From an uncultured Fibrobacter sp. (GTDB taxonomy: Bacteria; Fibrobacterota; Fibrobacteria; Fibrobacterales; Fibrobacteraceae): 32,481 nt of DNA. The number at the start of each line of letters is the position of its first letter. The first letter of the stretch is position 1. The position numbers and the translations under genes were made by a program. The stretch spans positions 1-32,481 of the forward strand of contig CALATK010000039.1 in the NCBI GenBank assembly GCA_937891805.1, read 5' to 3'. Of the stretch, positions 7,844-16,623 are shown piece after piece. Below the pieces are notes generated by a model. It ran no database searches. It saw nothing but the letters and a program-made list of their open reading frames with translations, and was not told the origin of the DNA.

Positions 7844-8956
7844 ATGACAGACAAGCCAATAACCGTTACATCTCCCTTATTGCCCAACCTGGATGACCTG
7901 ATTCCGATGCTCAAGGACATCTGGGACCGCAAGTGGCTTACCAATAACGGCCACTATCATAAGGAACTTGAAAAAGCCTTGGCGGAATACCTCGGTGTTG
8001 AGTACCTCAGCCTGTTTACTAATGGCACTTTGCCGCTAATTACCGCATTGCAAGCTTTGCGCATCACGGGTGAAGTCATAACGACGCCCTACAGCTTTGT
8101 GGCAACCACCCACTCCATCTGGTGGAACGGACTCAAGCCAGTATTTGTGGATGTTGAAGAAAATTCGGGCAACATTGACCCTGAAAAAATTGAGGCCGCC
8201 ATAACACCGCACACAACAGCAATCATGCCCGTACATGTCTATGGTACGCCCTGTAACACGAAACGAATCCAAGAAATCGCAGATGTATACGGCCTTAAGG
8301 TCATTTACGATGCGGCCCATGCTTTCGGCGTGAAGGTGAACGGAGATTCCGTACTTAATGCAGGAGACATAAGCACGCTTAGCTTCCACGCGACCAAAGT
8401 ATACAACACCGTAGAAGGTGGCGCGCTCATTTGTCATGATGAGGCGACAAAAAAACGTATTGATTATCTTAAGAATTTCGGCTTTGCAGGTGAAACCACT
8501 GTTGTTGCTCCGGGCATCAACAGCAAAATGGACGAAATTCGTGCTGCTTACGGGCTATTGAACCTGAAACAGGTCGACAGTGCCATTGCAAGCCGTAAGG
8601 ACATTGCCGAAAAATATCGCGCAGCCTTTAAAGAAGTTCCCGGCATTCGTATGTTAAATGATGTCGAAGGAGTCCACCACAATTACGCCTACTTTCCAAT
8701 ATTCATTGATGAAAAGTCATACGGCATGAGCCGCGATGCCCTGTATGCGAAACTTCAAGAGCGCAACATATTCGGGCGTCGCTACTTCTATCCGCTTATC
8801 AGCACATTCAGTGCCTACAAGGGGCTTGAATCAGCCAATCCCAAGAACCTGCCTATTGCCCACAAGCTCGCCGACCAGGTGCTATGCCTACCCATGTTCT
8901 CGGGTCTCGACGAGGAATCCGTAAATAAAGTCATCGATGTCGTATTAAAGAAATAG
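7844..8956 (+). CDS. DegT/DnrJ/EryC1/StrS sugar aminotransferase, VioA-like
   Basis: This is a PLP-dependent aminotransferase of 370 aa acting on nucleotide-linked keto-sugars. The internal-aldimine lysine is K185 in SFHATKVYNTVEGGA. FTNGTLPLITALQAL and TTPYSFVATTHSI form the cofactor-phosphate and substrate regions, and DAAHAFG carries the PLP-nitrogen-binding Asp. The opening (SPLLPNLDDLIPMLKDIWDRKWLTNNG) resembles VioA-type enzymes that make dTDP-4-amino-4,6-dideoxyglucose, so a 4-amino sugar is the most likely product. This substrate call is inference. The ATP-grasp gene begins 9 bases after its stop. No formyl- or acetyltransferase follows, unlike the usual VioA-VioB pair. Confidence 0.9.
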   Translation: MTDKPITVTSPLLPNLDDLIPMLKDIWDRKWLTNNGHYHKELEKALAEYLGVEYLSLFTNGTLPLITALQALRITGEVITTPYSFVATTHSIWWNGLKPVFVDVEENSGNIDPEKIEAAITPHTTAIMPVHVYGTPCNTKRIQEIADVYGLKVIYDAAHAFGVKVNGDSVLNAGDISTLSFHATKVYNTVEGGALICHDEATKKRIDYLKNFGFAGETTVVAPGINSKMDEIRAAYGLLNLKQVDSAIASRKDIAEKYRAAFKEVPGIRMLNDVEGVHHNYAYFPIFIDEKSYGMSRDALYAKLQERNIFGRRYFYPLISTFSAYKGLESANPKNLPIAHKLADQVLCLPMFSGLDEESVNKVIDVVLKK

Positions 8957-8965
8957 CGTTGCACG

Positions 8966-10168
8966 ATGAAAAAGTTGATGCTTTTAGGCGGGCTCAGATA
9001 CCTGCTTCCTGTAATTGAAGAAGCCCACAAGTTGGGTGTTTATGTGATTACAGCAGATTATCTACCTGATAATATTGCGCACAAGTATTCCGACGAATAC
9101 TGCAATGTAAGCATAATCGACAAGGAAGCCGTTCTCAAGGCTGCACTAGAACTAAAGATTGACGGAATTCTCTCGCACGCAGTTGATCCGGGAGTCGTTT
9201 CTGCAGCCTATGTCGCAGAACAAATGGGACTCCCATTCCAATGCAGCTACGAGGCAGCATGCATATTGCAGGACAAGTCCAAGTTTCGAGCCTTTCTTGC
9301 AGAACACGGGTTCAATTGTCCCAAAGCAAAGGGATACAACAATTCCGAAGAGGCCATAAAAGATATCGATTACTTCAACTGGCCAGTCATTGTGAAACCG
9401 GTGGATTCGGCAGGCAGCAAGGGCGTTACCAAAGTTGAAAACAAGGCCGATTTGCGAGACGCCATCGAAACCGCACTGCAGTCATCTCTTTCCAAGCATT
9501 TCGTCATTGAAGATTTTCTAGACAAAGTCGGGGCTCAATCCAGCGCAGACATCTTTACCATAGACGGCAAGCTCGTCTACCCAACCTACTCCGACCAACT
9601 GTTCGACCCGGATGCGGCAAACCCCTACACGCCAGCCATCGAAATTTGGCCGGCATCAATGGAGCAGAAATTCCAGGACAACCTCACAGAACAACTTCAG
9701 AAGCTCTTTACGCTCCTGAATGTCAAATCTGGCATCTACAACGTAGAAAGTCGAGTGTGTTCCGACGGGAAGACTTACATCATGGAAGTTTCTCCCCGTG
9801 GCGGAGGCAACCGCATTGCGGAACTCCAGGACATGGCTACAGGGCAAAGCCTTATCCGAAACGAAATCAGGAAGGCTCTCGGCATGCCGCTCGACGACAT
9901 CACCGCTCCAAAATATGACGGTGTCTGGTGCAACTACATTTTGCACTCCAACAAGCCCGGCACATTCGTCTCAGTAGACATCAATCCGGATTTTGAAAAA
10001 AAGTATGTTCGCGATATCGGCTTAATTGTAAAGCCGGGTGACAAAATCGTCCCCTTCACAGGCGCAAACAACTCGCTAGGAACACTGTTCTTACAATTCA
10101 AGAACAGAGAAGACGTAGAAAACATACTCTCACAAATAGACCGATATATATCTATTCAACTTGCGTAA
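8966..10168 (+). CDS. ATP-grasp ligase, polysaccharide-locus type (first of two)
   Basis: The 400-aa protein has an N-terminal pre-ATP-grasp fold (MKKLMLLGGLRYLLPVIEEA). An ATP-grasp domain follows, with the nucleotide-binding loop PVIVKPVDSAGSKGV (K144) and the Mg-binding strand MEVSPRGGGNRI (E274). Enzymes of this fold join a carboxylate to an amine or thiol through an acyl-phosphate. The C-terminal third (about residues 300-400) resembles no domain I can name. It starts 9 bases after the aminotransferase stop, suggesting one transcript and consecutive steps: amine formation, then amide formation on the sugar. The acyl donor is unknown. A biotin-carboxylase- or PurK-like role is less likely in this setting. 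Confidence 0.8.
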   Translation: MKKLMLLGGLRYLLPVIEEAHKLGVYVITADYLPDNIAHKYSDEYCNVSIIDKEAVLKAALELKIDGILSHAVDPGVVSAAYVAEQMGLPFQCSYEAACILQDKSKFRAFLAEHGFNCPKAKGYNNSEEAIKDIDYFNWPVIVKPVDSAGSKGVTKVENKADLRDAIETALQSSLSKHFVIEDFLDKVGAQSSADIFTIDGKLVYPTYSDQLFDPDAANPYTPAIEIWPASMEQKFQDNLTEQLQKLFTLLNVKSGIYNVESRVCSDGKTYIMEVSPRGGGNRIAELQDMATGQSLIRNEIRKALGMPLDDITAPKYDGVWCNYILHSNKPGTFVSVDINPDFEKKYVRDIGLIVKPGDKIVPFTGANNSLGTLFLQFKNREDVENILSQIDRYISIQLA

Positions 10169-10187
10169 TAATTGAGTATTATCGCAA

Positions 10188-10210
10188 TTTCTCTATTATA
10201 CATAGAGAAA
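10188..10210. repeat. Perfect 9-bp inverted repeat upstream of the epimerase gene
   Basis: TTTCTCTAT (10188-10196) and ATAGAGAAA (10202-10210) flank a 5-base spacer, followed by more A residues. There is no T-run on the plus strand. The element lies just upstream of the TATATT box at 10218 and would cover a -35 region, so an operator is as likely as a terminator. Confidence 0.5.
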
Positions 10211-10217
10211 AAAAAGG

Positions 10218-10223
10218 TATATT
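10218..10223 (+). promoter_or_regulatory. TATATT box upstream of the epimerase gene
   Basis: TATATT lies 31 bases before the epimerase ATG (10255), inside the 86-base gap after the first ATP-grasp gene. It matches the hexamer upstream of other genes in this window. No clear -35 is visible. Confidence 0.35.
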
Positions 10224-10254
10224 AAGAAGGTAAACATCAATCTAGAGAGACTTT

Positions 10255-11277
10255 ATGGGAAACAATAAGAAAGTTGTTGTTCTCGGTGCAACTGGCACCC
10301 TTGGTACAAATATCGCCGTTTATCTAAAAAAACAAGGTTATGACGTTGTTGCCGTAGGACATCGTCCCAACGACAATGGTTTTTACGCCCTTCAGGGCGT
10401 TCCTTATCTTGCAATTGATGTAACCAACCCGGATGATTTCGCAAAACTTCCCCAATCCGGCGTATATGCGGTACTCCATTTTGCGGGGATGCTGCCCGCT
10501 GTCATGAAGGGATATAACGCAAATCTGTATATTTCCTCAATCATTCAAGGAACCATGAACGTTCTTGAATACGCAAGACAGATTAAGGCGGACAGGATCG
10601 TCTTCCCTCAATCCCTTTTTGATGTAAGCTACCTTTTTGGGTCGAAGGTCCCTATCCCGGCAGATTCTATCCGCAAAGCCCCCCTGAAAGGCGACCACGC
10701 AGTCTATGTCATTGCCAAGAATGCGGCTGTCGACCTGATTCAGCATTACTACGAAGTTTATGGCCTGAAAAGATTCATTCTGAGACTTTCTCGCGTTTAT
10801 ACCTACCATCCCAATCCATACACCTATCGCGACGGTAAAAAGATTCTTGTTTCCGACAGATTCTTTATCTACCAGGCCATGCAAGGAAAGGATTTGGAAA
10901 TCTGGGGCGACCCGCATAAGCTTCTTGAAACCTGCGCCATGAGGGATTTCCTGCAAATCGTAGAAAAGTCCCTTGAAGCAAACCACGATGGCGGCCTTTA
11001 CAACATCGGAAGCGGAGGAAGTACGCTGCAAGAGCGCGTCCAAGCAATTGCCGACGTATTTAACCCGCCCAACAAGAAATCCAAAATCATTTACTGCCCC
11101 GAAAAACCTAGCGCACGACAATTCGTCCTGGACATTCGAAAAACGGTCGACGAACTCGGGTACCAGCCTCAATGTTCTTGGAAGGACTATCTGCTAGACT
11201 TCAAGAAAGAAATGGAACAGCAGCCGTTTGCGCTTTTATGGGGTAAGGAAAGCGATTACTACACAGAGACCAATTAA
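10255..11277 (+). CDS. NAD(P)-dependent sugar epimerase/dehydratase (extended SDR)
   Basis: The 340-aa extended short-chain dehydrogenase acts on nucleotide sugars. The cofactor motif GATGTLGTN is at residues 11-19. The catalytic pair is Y151/K155 in YVIAK, and the upstream Ser/Thr region includes FPQSLFDVSYLFG. GLYNIGSGG is the usual substrate-domain motif. Position between two ATP-grasp genes suggests it modifies the same amino-sugar intermediate, by epimerisation, dehydration or reduction. Its stop shares one base with the ATG of the next gene (TAATG), so the two are translationally coupled. The exact reaction cannot be assigned; the GalE/RmlB/WcaG families are all possible. Confidence 0.85.
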   Translation: MGNNKKVVVLGATGTLGTNIAVYLKKQGYDVVAVGHRPNDNGFYALQGVPYLAIDVTNPDDFAKLPQSGVYAVLHFAGMLPAVMKGYNANLYISSIIQGTMNVLEYARQIKADRIVFPQSLFDVSYLFGSKVPIPADSIRKAPLKGDHAVYVIAKNAAVDLIQHYYEVYGLKRFILRLSRVYTYHPNPYTYRDGKKILVSDRFFIYQAMQGKDLEIWGDPHKLLETCAMRDFLQIVEKSLEANHDGGLYNIGSGGSTLQERVQAIADVFNPPNKKSKIIYCPEKPSARQFVLDIRKTVDELGYQPQCSWKDYLLDFKKEMEQQPFALLWGKESDYYTETN

Positions 11278-12389
11278 TGAAATTAGCCGTTATCGGAGCT
11301 TCTCGCGGACAATTGCCCATTTGTCTCAAGGCTAGGGAAATGGGTATTGAAACAATTTGCTTCGCATGGAGCGAAGGTGCCGTCTGCAAGGATTTCGTAA
11401 ATAAGTTTTACCCCATCTCAATCTTCGAGATGGACAAAATTGTCGACATCTGCAAAGAAATGCATGTCGACGGAGTTGTTTCTAACGCATCTGAAAAAAT
11501 TGCCAGCGTAGTGTCTTATGTCGCAGGTAAACTGGCTCTACACGCCACACCCTATGACGCCATTCTTTCCATAAAGAATAAATTTAGTACTCGGCAAAAA
11601 ACCAGAAATATTCCAGAACTCCGCACCATTCAATGCGTTAAATACACCGATGGGCAGCAAGCTCCCTTCATTCCCTGCGTCGTCAAGCCCATTTCTGGTG
11701 CTGGGAAACAGGGTGTTTCATTTGTCCACAGCGAAGACGAATTTAAGGCAGCCATCAACTACATTAACGGAACCACAGATTCAGAAATAATTGTTGAGGA
11801 ATACATTGAAGGGGCAGAAGTATCTGTTGAATCAATTTCTTTCGAAGGCCAGCACTACGTTTTACAGGTTACAGACAAGGAAAACAGTGGCCCTCCACAC
11901 TTTGTAGAACTTTCTCATCACCAGCCATCATCCTTAAACCCGGAAGTTATTGAAAAAATCAAGAGAATTATTCCAAACCTCTTGACTGCAGTAGGCTTTA
12001 CAAACGGCGCTTCCCATACAGAGATGAAAATTGACGCCAACGGGGATGTCTATTTGATTGAAATAAACCCTCGTGGCGGTGGAGATGAAATTTCGAATAC
12101 TCTTGTAGAACTAAGCACTGGCTACGACTATATTAAGGGTATGATAGAAGTTGCCTTAGGTACATTCACGCAGCCATCAATAAGCAAGAGTCAAAACACC
12201 GGCATTTATTTCTTGTGCGAACAGACAAAATCCAGAATCCCGTTTTTTGTCAATAGTGCAGAAAAAGACTGGCTAGTAAGAAGCGACTTCAATATCAAGT
12301 CATTAAGTACGGCCACTGGCAACAGCGACAGGAATGGTTTTCTCATTTACTGCGCCCCCCAAAAAATAAACTGGCAGGACTATCTTTAA
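11277..12389 (+). CDS. ATP-grasp ligase, polysaccharide-locus type (second of two)
   Basis: This 370-aa ATP-grasp protein has the same architecture as the one at 8966. It opens with MKLAVIGASRGQLPICLKA, carries the nucleotide loop CVVKPISGAGKQGV (K137), and has the metal-binding strand LIEINPRGGGDEI (E262). The two differ clearly outside these motifs, so they are old paralogues or separate acquisitions, not a recent duplication. Overlap of one base with the epimerase gene implies coupled translation. The family joins carboxylates to amines, so it may attach an amino acid or other acid to a sugar of the repeat unit. That is inference; substrates are unknown. Confidence 0.8.
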   Translation: MKLAVIGASRGQLPICLKAREMGIETICFAWSEGAVCKDFVNKFYPISIFEMDKIVDICKEMHVDGVVSNASEKIASVVSYVAGKLALHATPYDAILSIKNKFSTRQKTRNIPELRTIQCVKYTDGQQAPFIPCVVKPISGAGKQGVSFVHSEDEFKAAINYINGTTDSEIIVEEYIEGAEVSVESISFEGQHYVLQVTDKENSGPPHFVELSHHQPSSLNPEVIEKIKRIIPNLLTAVGFTNGASHTEMKIDANGDVYLIEINPRGGGDEISNTLVELSTGYDYIKGMIEVALGTFTQPSISKSQNTGIYFLCEQTKSRIPFFVNSAEKDWLVRSDFNIKSLSTATGNSDRNGFLIYCAPQKINWQDYL

Positions 12390-12398
12390 GGAATATCA

Positions 12399-13349
12399 AT
12401 GAGCGAAAATGATATTTTAGTTACGGTTGTCACCTTAGCCTTCAACCAAGAAAAATATATCCGTCAGTGTCTAGAAGGCATCGTTTCACAGAAAACAACC
12501 TTCCGTTTCGAGTTAATCGTTCACGATGACGCTTCTTCGGACAATACGGCAAACATCATCCGTGAATACCAGCAAAAATACCCTTTTATCGTAAAAGCGA
12601 TCCTTCAGGAAGAAAACCAATATAGTAAGGGCGGCAAAATCGGGGCTAGATTCATTTATCCCATTGCCAAAGGCAAATACATCGCCGAATGCGAAGGTGA
12701 CGATTACTGGTGCGACCCGAACAAACTACAAAAGCAAGTAGATTTTTTAGAAAAGCATTTAGATTATGGTCTTTGTTATGGAATGGCAAAACAGTATGTT
12801 CAGGCAAAAAAGAAGTTTTCAACCACCCGTGGTAAAGATTATGTGTCCTTTGAAAATTATTTGTTATGCTCCAATTGCATTCCAACATTAACTGTTTGCT
12901 ATCGAAAGGAATTACTTCTTCAGTATTTACAAGAAAAGGAATCATTTAATCAAAGCTGGAAAATGGGAGATTATCCACAATGGCTTTGGTTTTCTGTGCA
13001 TTCTAAACTTAAATTTTTCCCTGAAATTTTCGGGGTGTATAGAATACTAAATAATTCAGCGGCTCATTCCACCGATATAGAAAAACAAATTAGTTTTCAT
13101 GTGTCCGGTCGAAATTGTGCGAATTTCTTTTCAAAACGATACCTGAACAAAGAGCTTCCTCCTTTTGAAGAGCATCACGAGCGAGCACGGCTGTATTCCG
13201 TAAGACTACACGACCGCAAAAAAGCATACGAGGAATATAAGCTTATTCCTCACAAAAACAGCAAGTACAAGATACTTGCGGCGCTCCATTCCAATCCCGT
13301 TACTTTCTTGTTGCTTAGGATTTACTACTCTTTAAGGTACAAGCAATAA
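12399..13349 (+). CDS. Family 2 glycosyltransferase
   Basis: The 316-aa GT-A fold glycosyltransferase starts with VTVVTLAFNQEKYIRQCLEG. It has the nucleotide-sugar motif HDDASSDNT (near residue 47) and the acidic metal-binding region ECEGDDYWCDP (near residue 102). It adds one sugar from a nucleotide donor during repeat-unit assembly at the cytoplasmic face of the inner membrane. A good ribosome-binding site (AAGGA) precedes its ATG, 9 bases after the ATP-grasp gene. It ends the plus-strand arm; the next gene is convergent only 23 bases away. The 3' half is more AT-rich than the 5' half. Donor and acceptor are unknown. Confidence 0.9.
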   Translation: MSENDILVTVVTLAFNQEKYIRQCLEGIVSQKTTFRFELIVHDDASSDNTANIIREYQQKYPFIVKAILQEENQYSKGGKIGARFIYPIAKGKYIAECEGDDYWCDPNKLQKQVDFLEKHLDYGLCYGMAKQYVQAKKKFSTTRGKDYVSFENYLLCSNCIPTLTVCYRKELLLQYLQEKESFNQSWKMGDYPQWLWFSVHSKLKFFPEIFGVYRILNNSAAHSTDIEKQISFHVSGRNCANFFSKRYLNKELPPFEEHHERARLYSVRLHDRKKAYEEYKLIPHKNSKYKILAALHSNPVTFLLLRIYYSLRYKQ

Positions 13350-13372
13350 AAAGCGATGTCAGGCACTTTGTG

Positions 13373-14728
13373 CTATTCCGGAAGCATAATCTGTCTGGTG
13401 TCTGCAGCCTCATTCGCCGAATCTTCCTTCTTCTGCTGTTCCTTGTTCATGAGACGCTGCTTTTCAATGCAACCCACATACAAGCCGGTAAATAGGAAGC
13501 AGAATGACGTATTGTTGCCAATTAGCCCGGACATCGTTAGGAATAAAATTATGGACATGGGCATGAGTTCCAGCGTAATTTTTCGATCCTCGAATAACGT
13601 GTCGTTTTTCCTCAGATACAAGAATACCATTAGCCAAAAAAGATAGAATGTCAGTACACCTAAAATTCCCCTATCAATTAGGTAGATAAAGGCGACCGAT
13701 TCTAGGCCTCCAATAAATTCGTCATCGTCATTGAAGCGCACGTCTTCATCCTTGATTTGATGAGCTGTGTAATTACTTCCGTTACCCCAAATAGGTGAAT
13801 TTTTGATCTTTTCGAAAGAATAAGCCATTTGGGTTAGGCGAAGCATTATGGAAGACCCGTCTTTCGTGTCCATTAGGTGCTCCACCGCATAGTTTACCAT
13901 GTACGACGCACTAAAAACGAGCATCCCCACAAAAAATATCTTCATTAGAAAGCCCTTGGTTTTCACGTAGGAATAAATCAAGGCGATTGCCGTACAAGCA
14001 AATGCAGTTCGAGAGCCACACAATATCACGTTTATTCCCAATAAGACAAGAATGCAGATGTTTTTTATGTAGTGCATTGATTTGCTTTGGTACGTATTCC
14101 AGTAAAAAACGAATAGAATCGTTAATAAAGTACCTAGTGTGGTAGGGTGCTTTGTTGTTATGATTGTTCTTATGCGCCACCCTTCACTAGCGCTAATATT
14201 TCCATTTAGGTTATACCAACCATCATGTGCGGGGAATGCCAAATTTATGACTTTGTACAAGATGTTGCTATTGGTTGCTGCTTCGTAAAGGCCATAAATG
14301 CACATGAAAAAAACGAACCAATAAATAGTCTTTGAAACATCCTTTAATGTTAGCTGTTTGGAAGCGATAAGGGCGGCAAAGAAATAGCAATAGAGATCAA
14401 CCATATCCCTTATGGCATAGTAGACGTTCATTCCACTAAAATTGAACGCCGTTGTCAATGCGTAGCTAAAAGCAATAAGTATCAGAAAGTACTTCAAGGG
14501 GCTTTCAAAGATAGCCCGCTTGAAGTCGGTTGAATTCATCACGAATTCTTTGCCTATAAAGGCGTACAGAAGAACTATTTGCCCTGATATTGCTGGACTG
14601 TCATTAAATAACGCACAACAAGGAAATAAAATTGTTCCCAAAAGCAAAGCAATAAATCCCTTGGCGGTATTACCCACGAAGATTGTCGCTAAAAAGCCAA
14701 AATAGACCAGGAGTACTATTGCAGTCAT
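13373..14728 (-). CDS. Wzy-type O-antigen/capsule polymerase (O-antigen ligase family)
   Basis: The 451-aa polytopic membrane protein has about ten hydrophobic segments by eye. It carries a large periplasmic-type loop around residues 280-350 (MDTKDGSSIMLRLTQMAYSFEKIKNSPIWGNG). The motif ILCGSRTAFACTAIALIYSY is typical of the Wzy_C/O-antigen ligase family. Such proteins polymerise lipid-linked repeats in the periplasm or ligate the polymer to a lipid acceptor; with Wzx and Wzc in the same locus, polymerisation is more likely. It is the last gene of the minus-strand arm and is convergent with the GT2 gene. Low sequence conservation makes the polymerase/ligase split uncertain. Confidence 0.78.
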   Translation of the reverse strand: MTAIVLLVYFGFLATIFVGNTAKGFIALLLGTILFPCCALFNDSPAISGQIVLLYAFIGKEFVMNSTDFKRAIFESPLKYFLILIAFSYALTTAFNFSGMNVYYAIRDMVDLYCYFFAALIASKQLTLKDVSKTIYWFVFFMCIYGLYEAATNSNILYKVINLAFPAHDGWYNLNGNISASEGWRIRTIITTKHPTTLGTLLTILFVFYWNTYQSKSMHYIKNICILVLLGINVILCGSRTAFACTAIALIYSYVKTKGFLMKIFFVGMLVFSASYMVNYAVEHLMDTKDGSSIMLRLTQMAYSFEKIKNSPIWGNGSNYTAHQIKDEDVRFNDDDEFIGGLESVAFIYLIDRGILGVLTFYLFWLMVFLYLRKNDTLFEDRKITLELMPMSIILFLTMSGLIGNNTSFCFLFTGLYVGCIEKQRLMNKEQQKKEDSANEAADTRQIMLPE

Positions 14729-14744
14729 TCTTCTTAATAATAAA

Positions 14745-15602
14745 TTACTTTTTCAATTTTACCAAAAGACGGACCGGAAAATGGTCTGAGTAGTAGCGGG
14801 GTTTGCCTGATTTCCAATAGAAATTGTTCAGGATATTATATTGCATGACCTTGACCTTTTCGTTCACAAATACAAAATCTATAATTTTCTGGGGTTCCTT
14901 GCTCATGTTGAAAGCATTGAATGTCCCGCCAGAGGCAAGTTTTTTCTGAGCGCCGGTATACGAATCTGTGACGATGCCGCTATTATTCAATAGATTATAC
15001 ACGTCTCCGCCCCTTTCTGAATTGAAATCGCCCATCAAAAATACTGGAGTGCTACTACGGTGGGCGAGAGAATCCAAGATAAGTCTAGCCCCATTTATCC
15101 GGGCATTTTCACCAATATGGTCCAGATGGGTATTGTATACAGCAAATGTAGATCCAGAGGCTTTTTCCCGGAATAGGGCCCACGTGCAAACTCGCTTACT
15201 GTCCGTATCCCAGCCCATACTGGGCTTGTTCGGCGTTTCAGAAAGCCAGAATGTGTGAGACTCTACCAAATCTAGCTTTTCGTGCTTGTAGAAAATGGGA
15301 TTATAATTGCCACTCTTTTTACCGTCACGCGAGGCTAGGCCTACATAACGATACTGTGGCATTCTATTGAGCAACGAATCTATTTGGATAAAAGTTGCTT
15401 CCTGCATTCCGATCACATCGTTGTCCATCATCTCGATGAATTCAACTGTGTGAGGAACGCGGTCGCTCCACTCATCCACCTGATAAACCCGTTTCACTTC
15501 TATAGTCTTGATGTTCCACGAAGCTATGGAGAGGCCATCCGCAAAAACAGAAGGTGCCAAAGCAATAGCAACCAGAAAAAAAAACAAACCGGTACGAATC
15601 AT
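14745..15602 (-). CDS. Secreted endonuclease/exonuclease/phosphatase (EEP) family phosphoesterase
   Basis: The 285-aa protein starts with a cleavable signal peptide (MIRTGLFFFLVAIALAPSVFA, cut after A21). It continues as a complete metal-dependent EEP/DNase-I-like fold. The visible catalytic motifs are SWNIK (N30), IGMQEA, NTHLDH, GDFNSE, IIDFVF and the terminal SDHFPV. Substrates in the family range from nucleic acids to inositol phosphates and sphingomyelin. Its ATG overlaps the stop codon of the Stealth gene by 4 bases (ATGA), so both are made together. A secreted phosphodiesterase coupled to a sugar-phosphate transferase hints at trimming phosphodiester-containing polymer, but a nuclease or phosphatase role cannot be excluded. 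Confidence 0.82.
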   Translation of the reverse strand: MIRTGLFFFLVAIALAPSVFADGLSIASWNIKTIEVKRVYQVDEWSDRVPHTVEFIEMMDNDVIGMQEATFIQIDSLLNRMPQYRYVGLASRDGKKSGNYNPIFYKHEKLDLVESHTFWLSETPNKPSMGWDTDSKRVCTWALFREKASGSTFAVYNTHLDHIGENARINGARLILDSLAHRSSTPVFLMGDFNSERGGDVYNLLNNSGIVTDSYTGAQKKLASGGTFNAFNMSKEPQKIIDFVFVNEKVKVMQYNILNNFYWKSGKPRYYSDHFPVRLLVKLKK

Positions 15603-16621
15603 TTTTCGAACGACGACTTTTTAGGAAATATCGCTTCAAAGGCGTTTATCAAACTCGACTGCACCTGATTGAAAACATCTTTCGAATCGCATTCCTCGGC
15701 ATCTTGCAAACAGACCATATTGCAAGACCGGTTCCTGACAACATCAAAAGCCGGGCTGTTCAAACCTAATTCATATCTCCTTCCCAGTTTTTTCATAGAA
15801 GTCGGGTAAAAATTTCCGCTTGCCAAGTCCCAGTAGCGGAAAAGATACTGAGATACGTCATTAACAGATCTAAAGCGACTCTTGCGAGTTTCACCTAGGA
15901 TTTCAGGTTCTTTCGCCCACACTTCCTCAACAGTCTTCTTGAGCATAGGTACAGGGAGATGTGCATTTCCAAAGCCAATAAATGCGGAATGCCGAGAATA
16001 AAGGAAATTCAAAAGAGCCGTCTTAAGCCCAACCCTATTCGGCATAAACCATTTTTTCCAATTCTTACGAATTTGAGTCCTTGCATCGAAATACTTGTTT
16101 ATAATCGTAACAGAATTTGCTATGACATGAGTCATAATCGTATTTGCATGGACACTCTGGGGCACAATCGGATGCAGCGCGGCGTACTGAACCGGAAGTC
16201 CATTCTTGAAAAAGAACGAAGGACTTACCGGTCTAAGCAAAAATGTATCGTCATTAAAAAAAACAAACTTATCAGACAAGCCCTTAATTTTATGCAGTCC
16301 AATTTCAATTGGATTTGCATTAAATACAGGAAGGTTTTCTACAGGAATATAATCCGAATGATTGACGCAGTTCAGCTTAGGGCAGTCCGTATTCAGCCAC
16401 TCGGGCTTTTGTCCGCAAGTCACAAAATGCACCTTCCGTACCCAGGGAGCGCACTTTTCTATGGAGCGGAACCAGTATGGCATAACGCCCCAATCCCGAT
16501 AGCGGTTGGCATTACTGTCAACTTTCTTCCCGGTAGCAAGATACTGATACTTGGCCTTTTCCTCTTGCCATTTTTCATCAGCTCCATCTACCCAAAGAAC
16601 AACAATATCTATCGGTTCCAT
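15599..16621 (-). CDS. Stealth-family sugar-phosphotransferase
   Basis: Stealth proteins (relatives of the catalytic core of human GlcNAc-1-phosphotransferase) transfer hexose-1-phosphate units to build phosphodiester-linked capsules. Conserved region 1 is IDIVVLWVDGADEKW (residues 3-17). Region 2 spans WGVMPYWFRSIEKCAPWVRKV to KFVFFNDDTFLLRPV. Regions 3 and 4 are seen as PQSVHANTIMTH and SRFRSVNDVSQYLFRYW. I chose ATG 16621 because it follows AAGGAGG at a good distance. The in-frame start at 16651 lies inside the preceding gene and would add ten unconserved residues. The length is 340 aa. The 3' end overlaps the EEP phosphoesterase gene by 4 bases. Confidence 0.9.
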   Translation of the reverse strand: MEPIDIVVLWVDGADEKWQEEKAKYQYLATGKKVDSNANRYRDWGVMPYWFRSIEKCAPWVRKVHFVTCGQKPEWLNTDCPKLNCVNHSDYIPVENLPVFNANPIEIGLHKIKGLSDKFVFFNDDTFLLRPVSPSFFFKNGLPVQYAALHPIVPQSVHANTIMTHVIANSVTIINKYFDARTQIRKNWKKWFMPNRVGLKTALLNFLYSRHSAFIGFGNAHLPVPMLKKTVEEVWAKEPEILGETRKSRFRSVNDVSQYLFRYWDLASGNFYPTSMKKLGRRYELGLNSPAFDVVRNRSCNMVCLQDAEECDSKDVFNQVQSSLINAFEAIFPKKSSFEK

Positions 16622-16623
16622 TC

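Noticed and set aside
8966..12389. Recent duplication of the ATP-grasp gene
   Set aside because: The two proteins share only fold motifs (KP...GS/AGxxGV, E..PRGGG). Overall sequences are too different for a recent copy.
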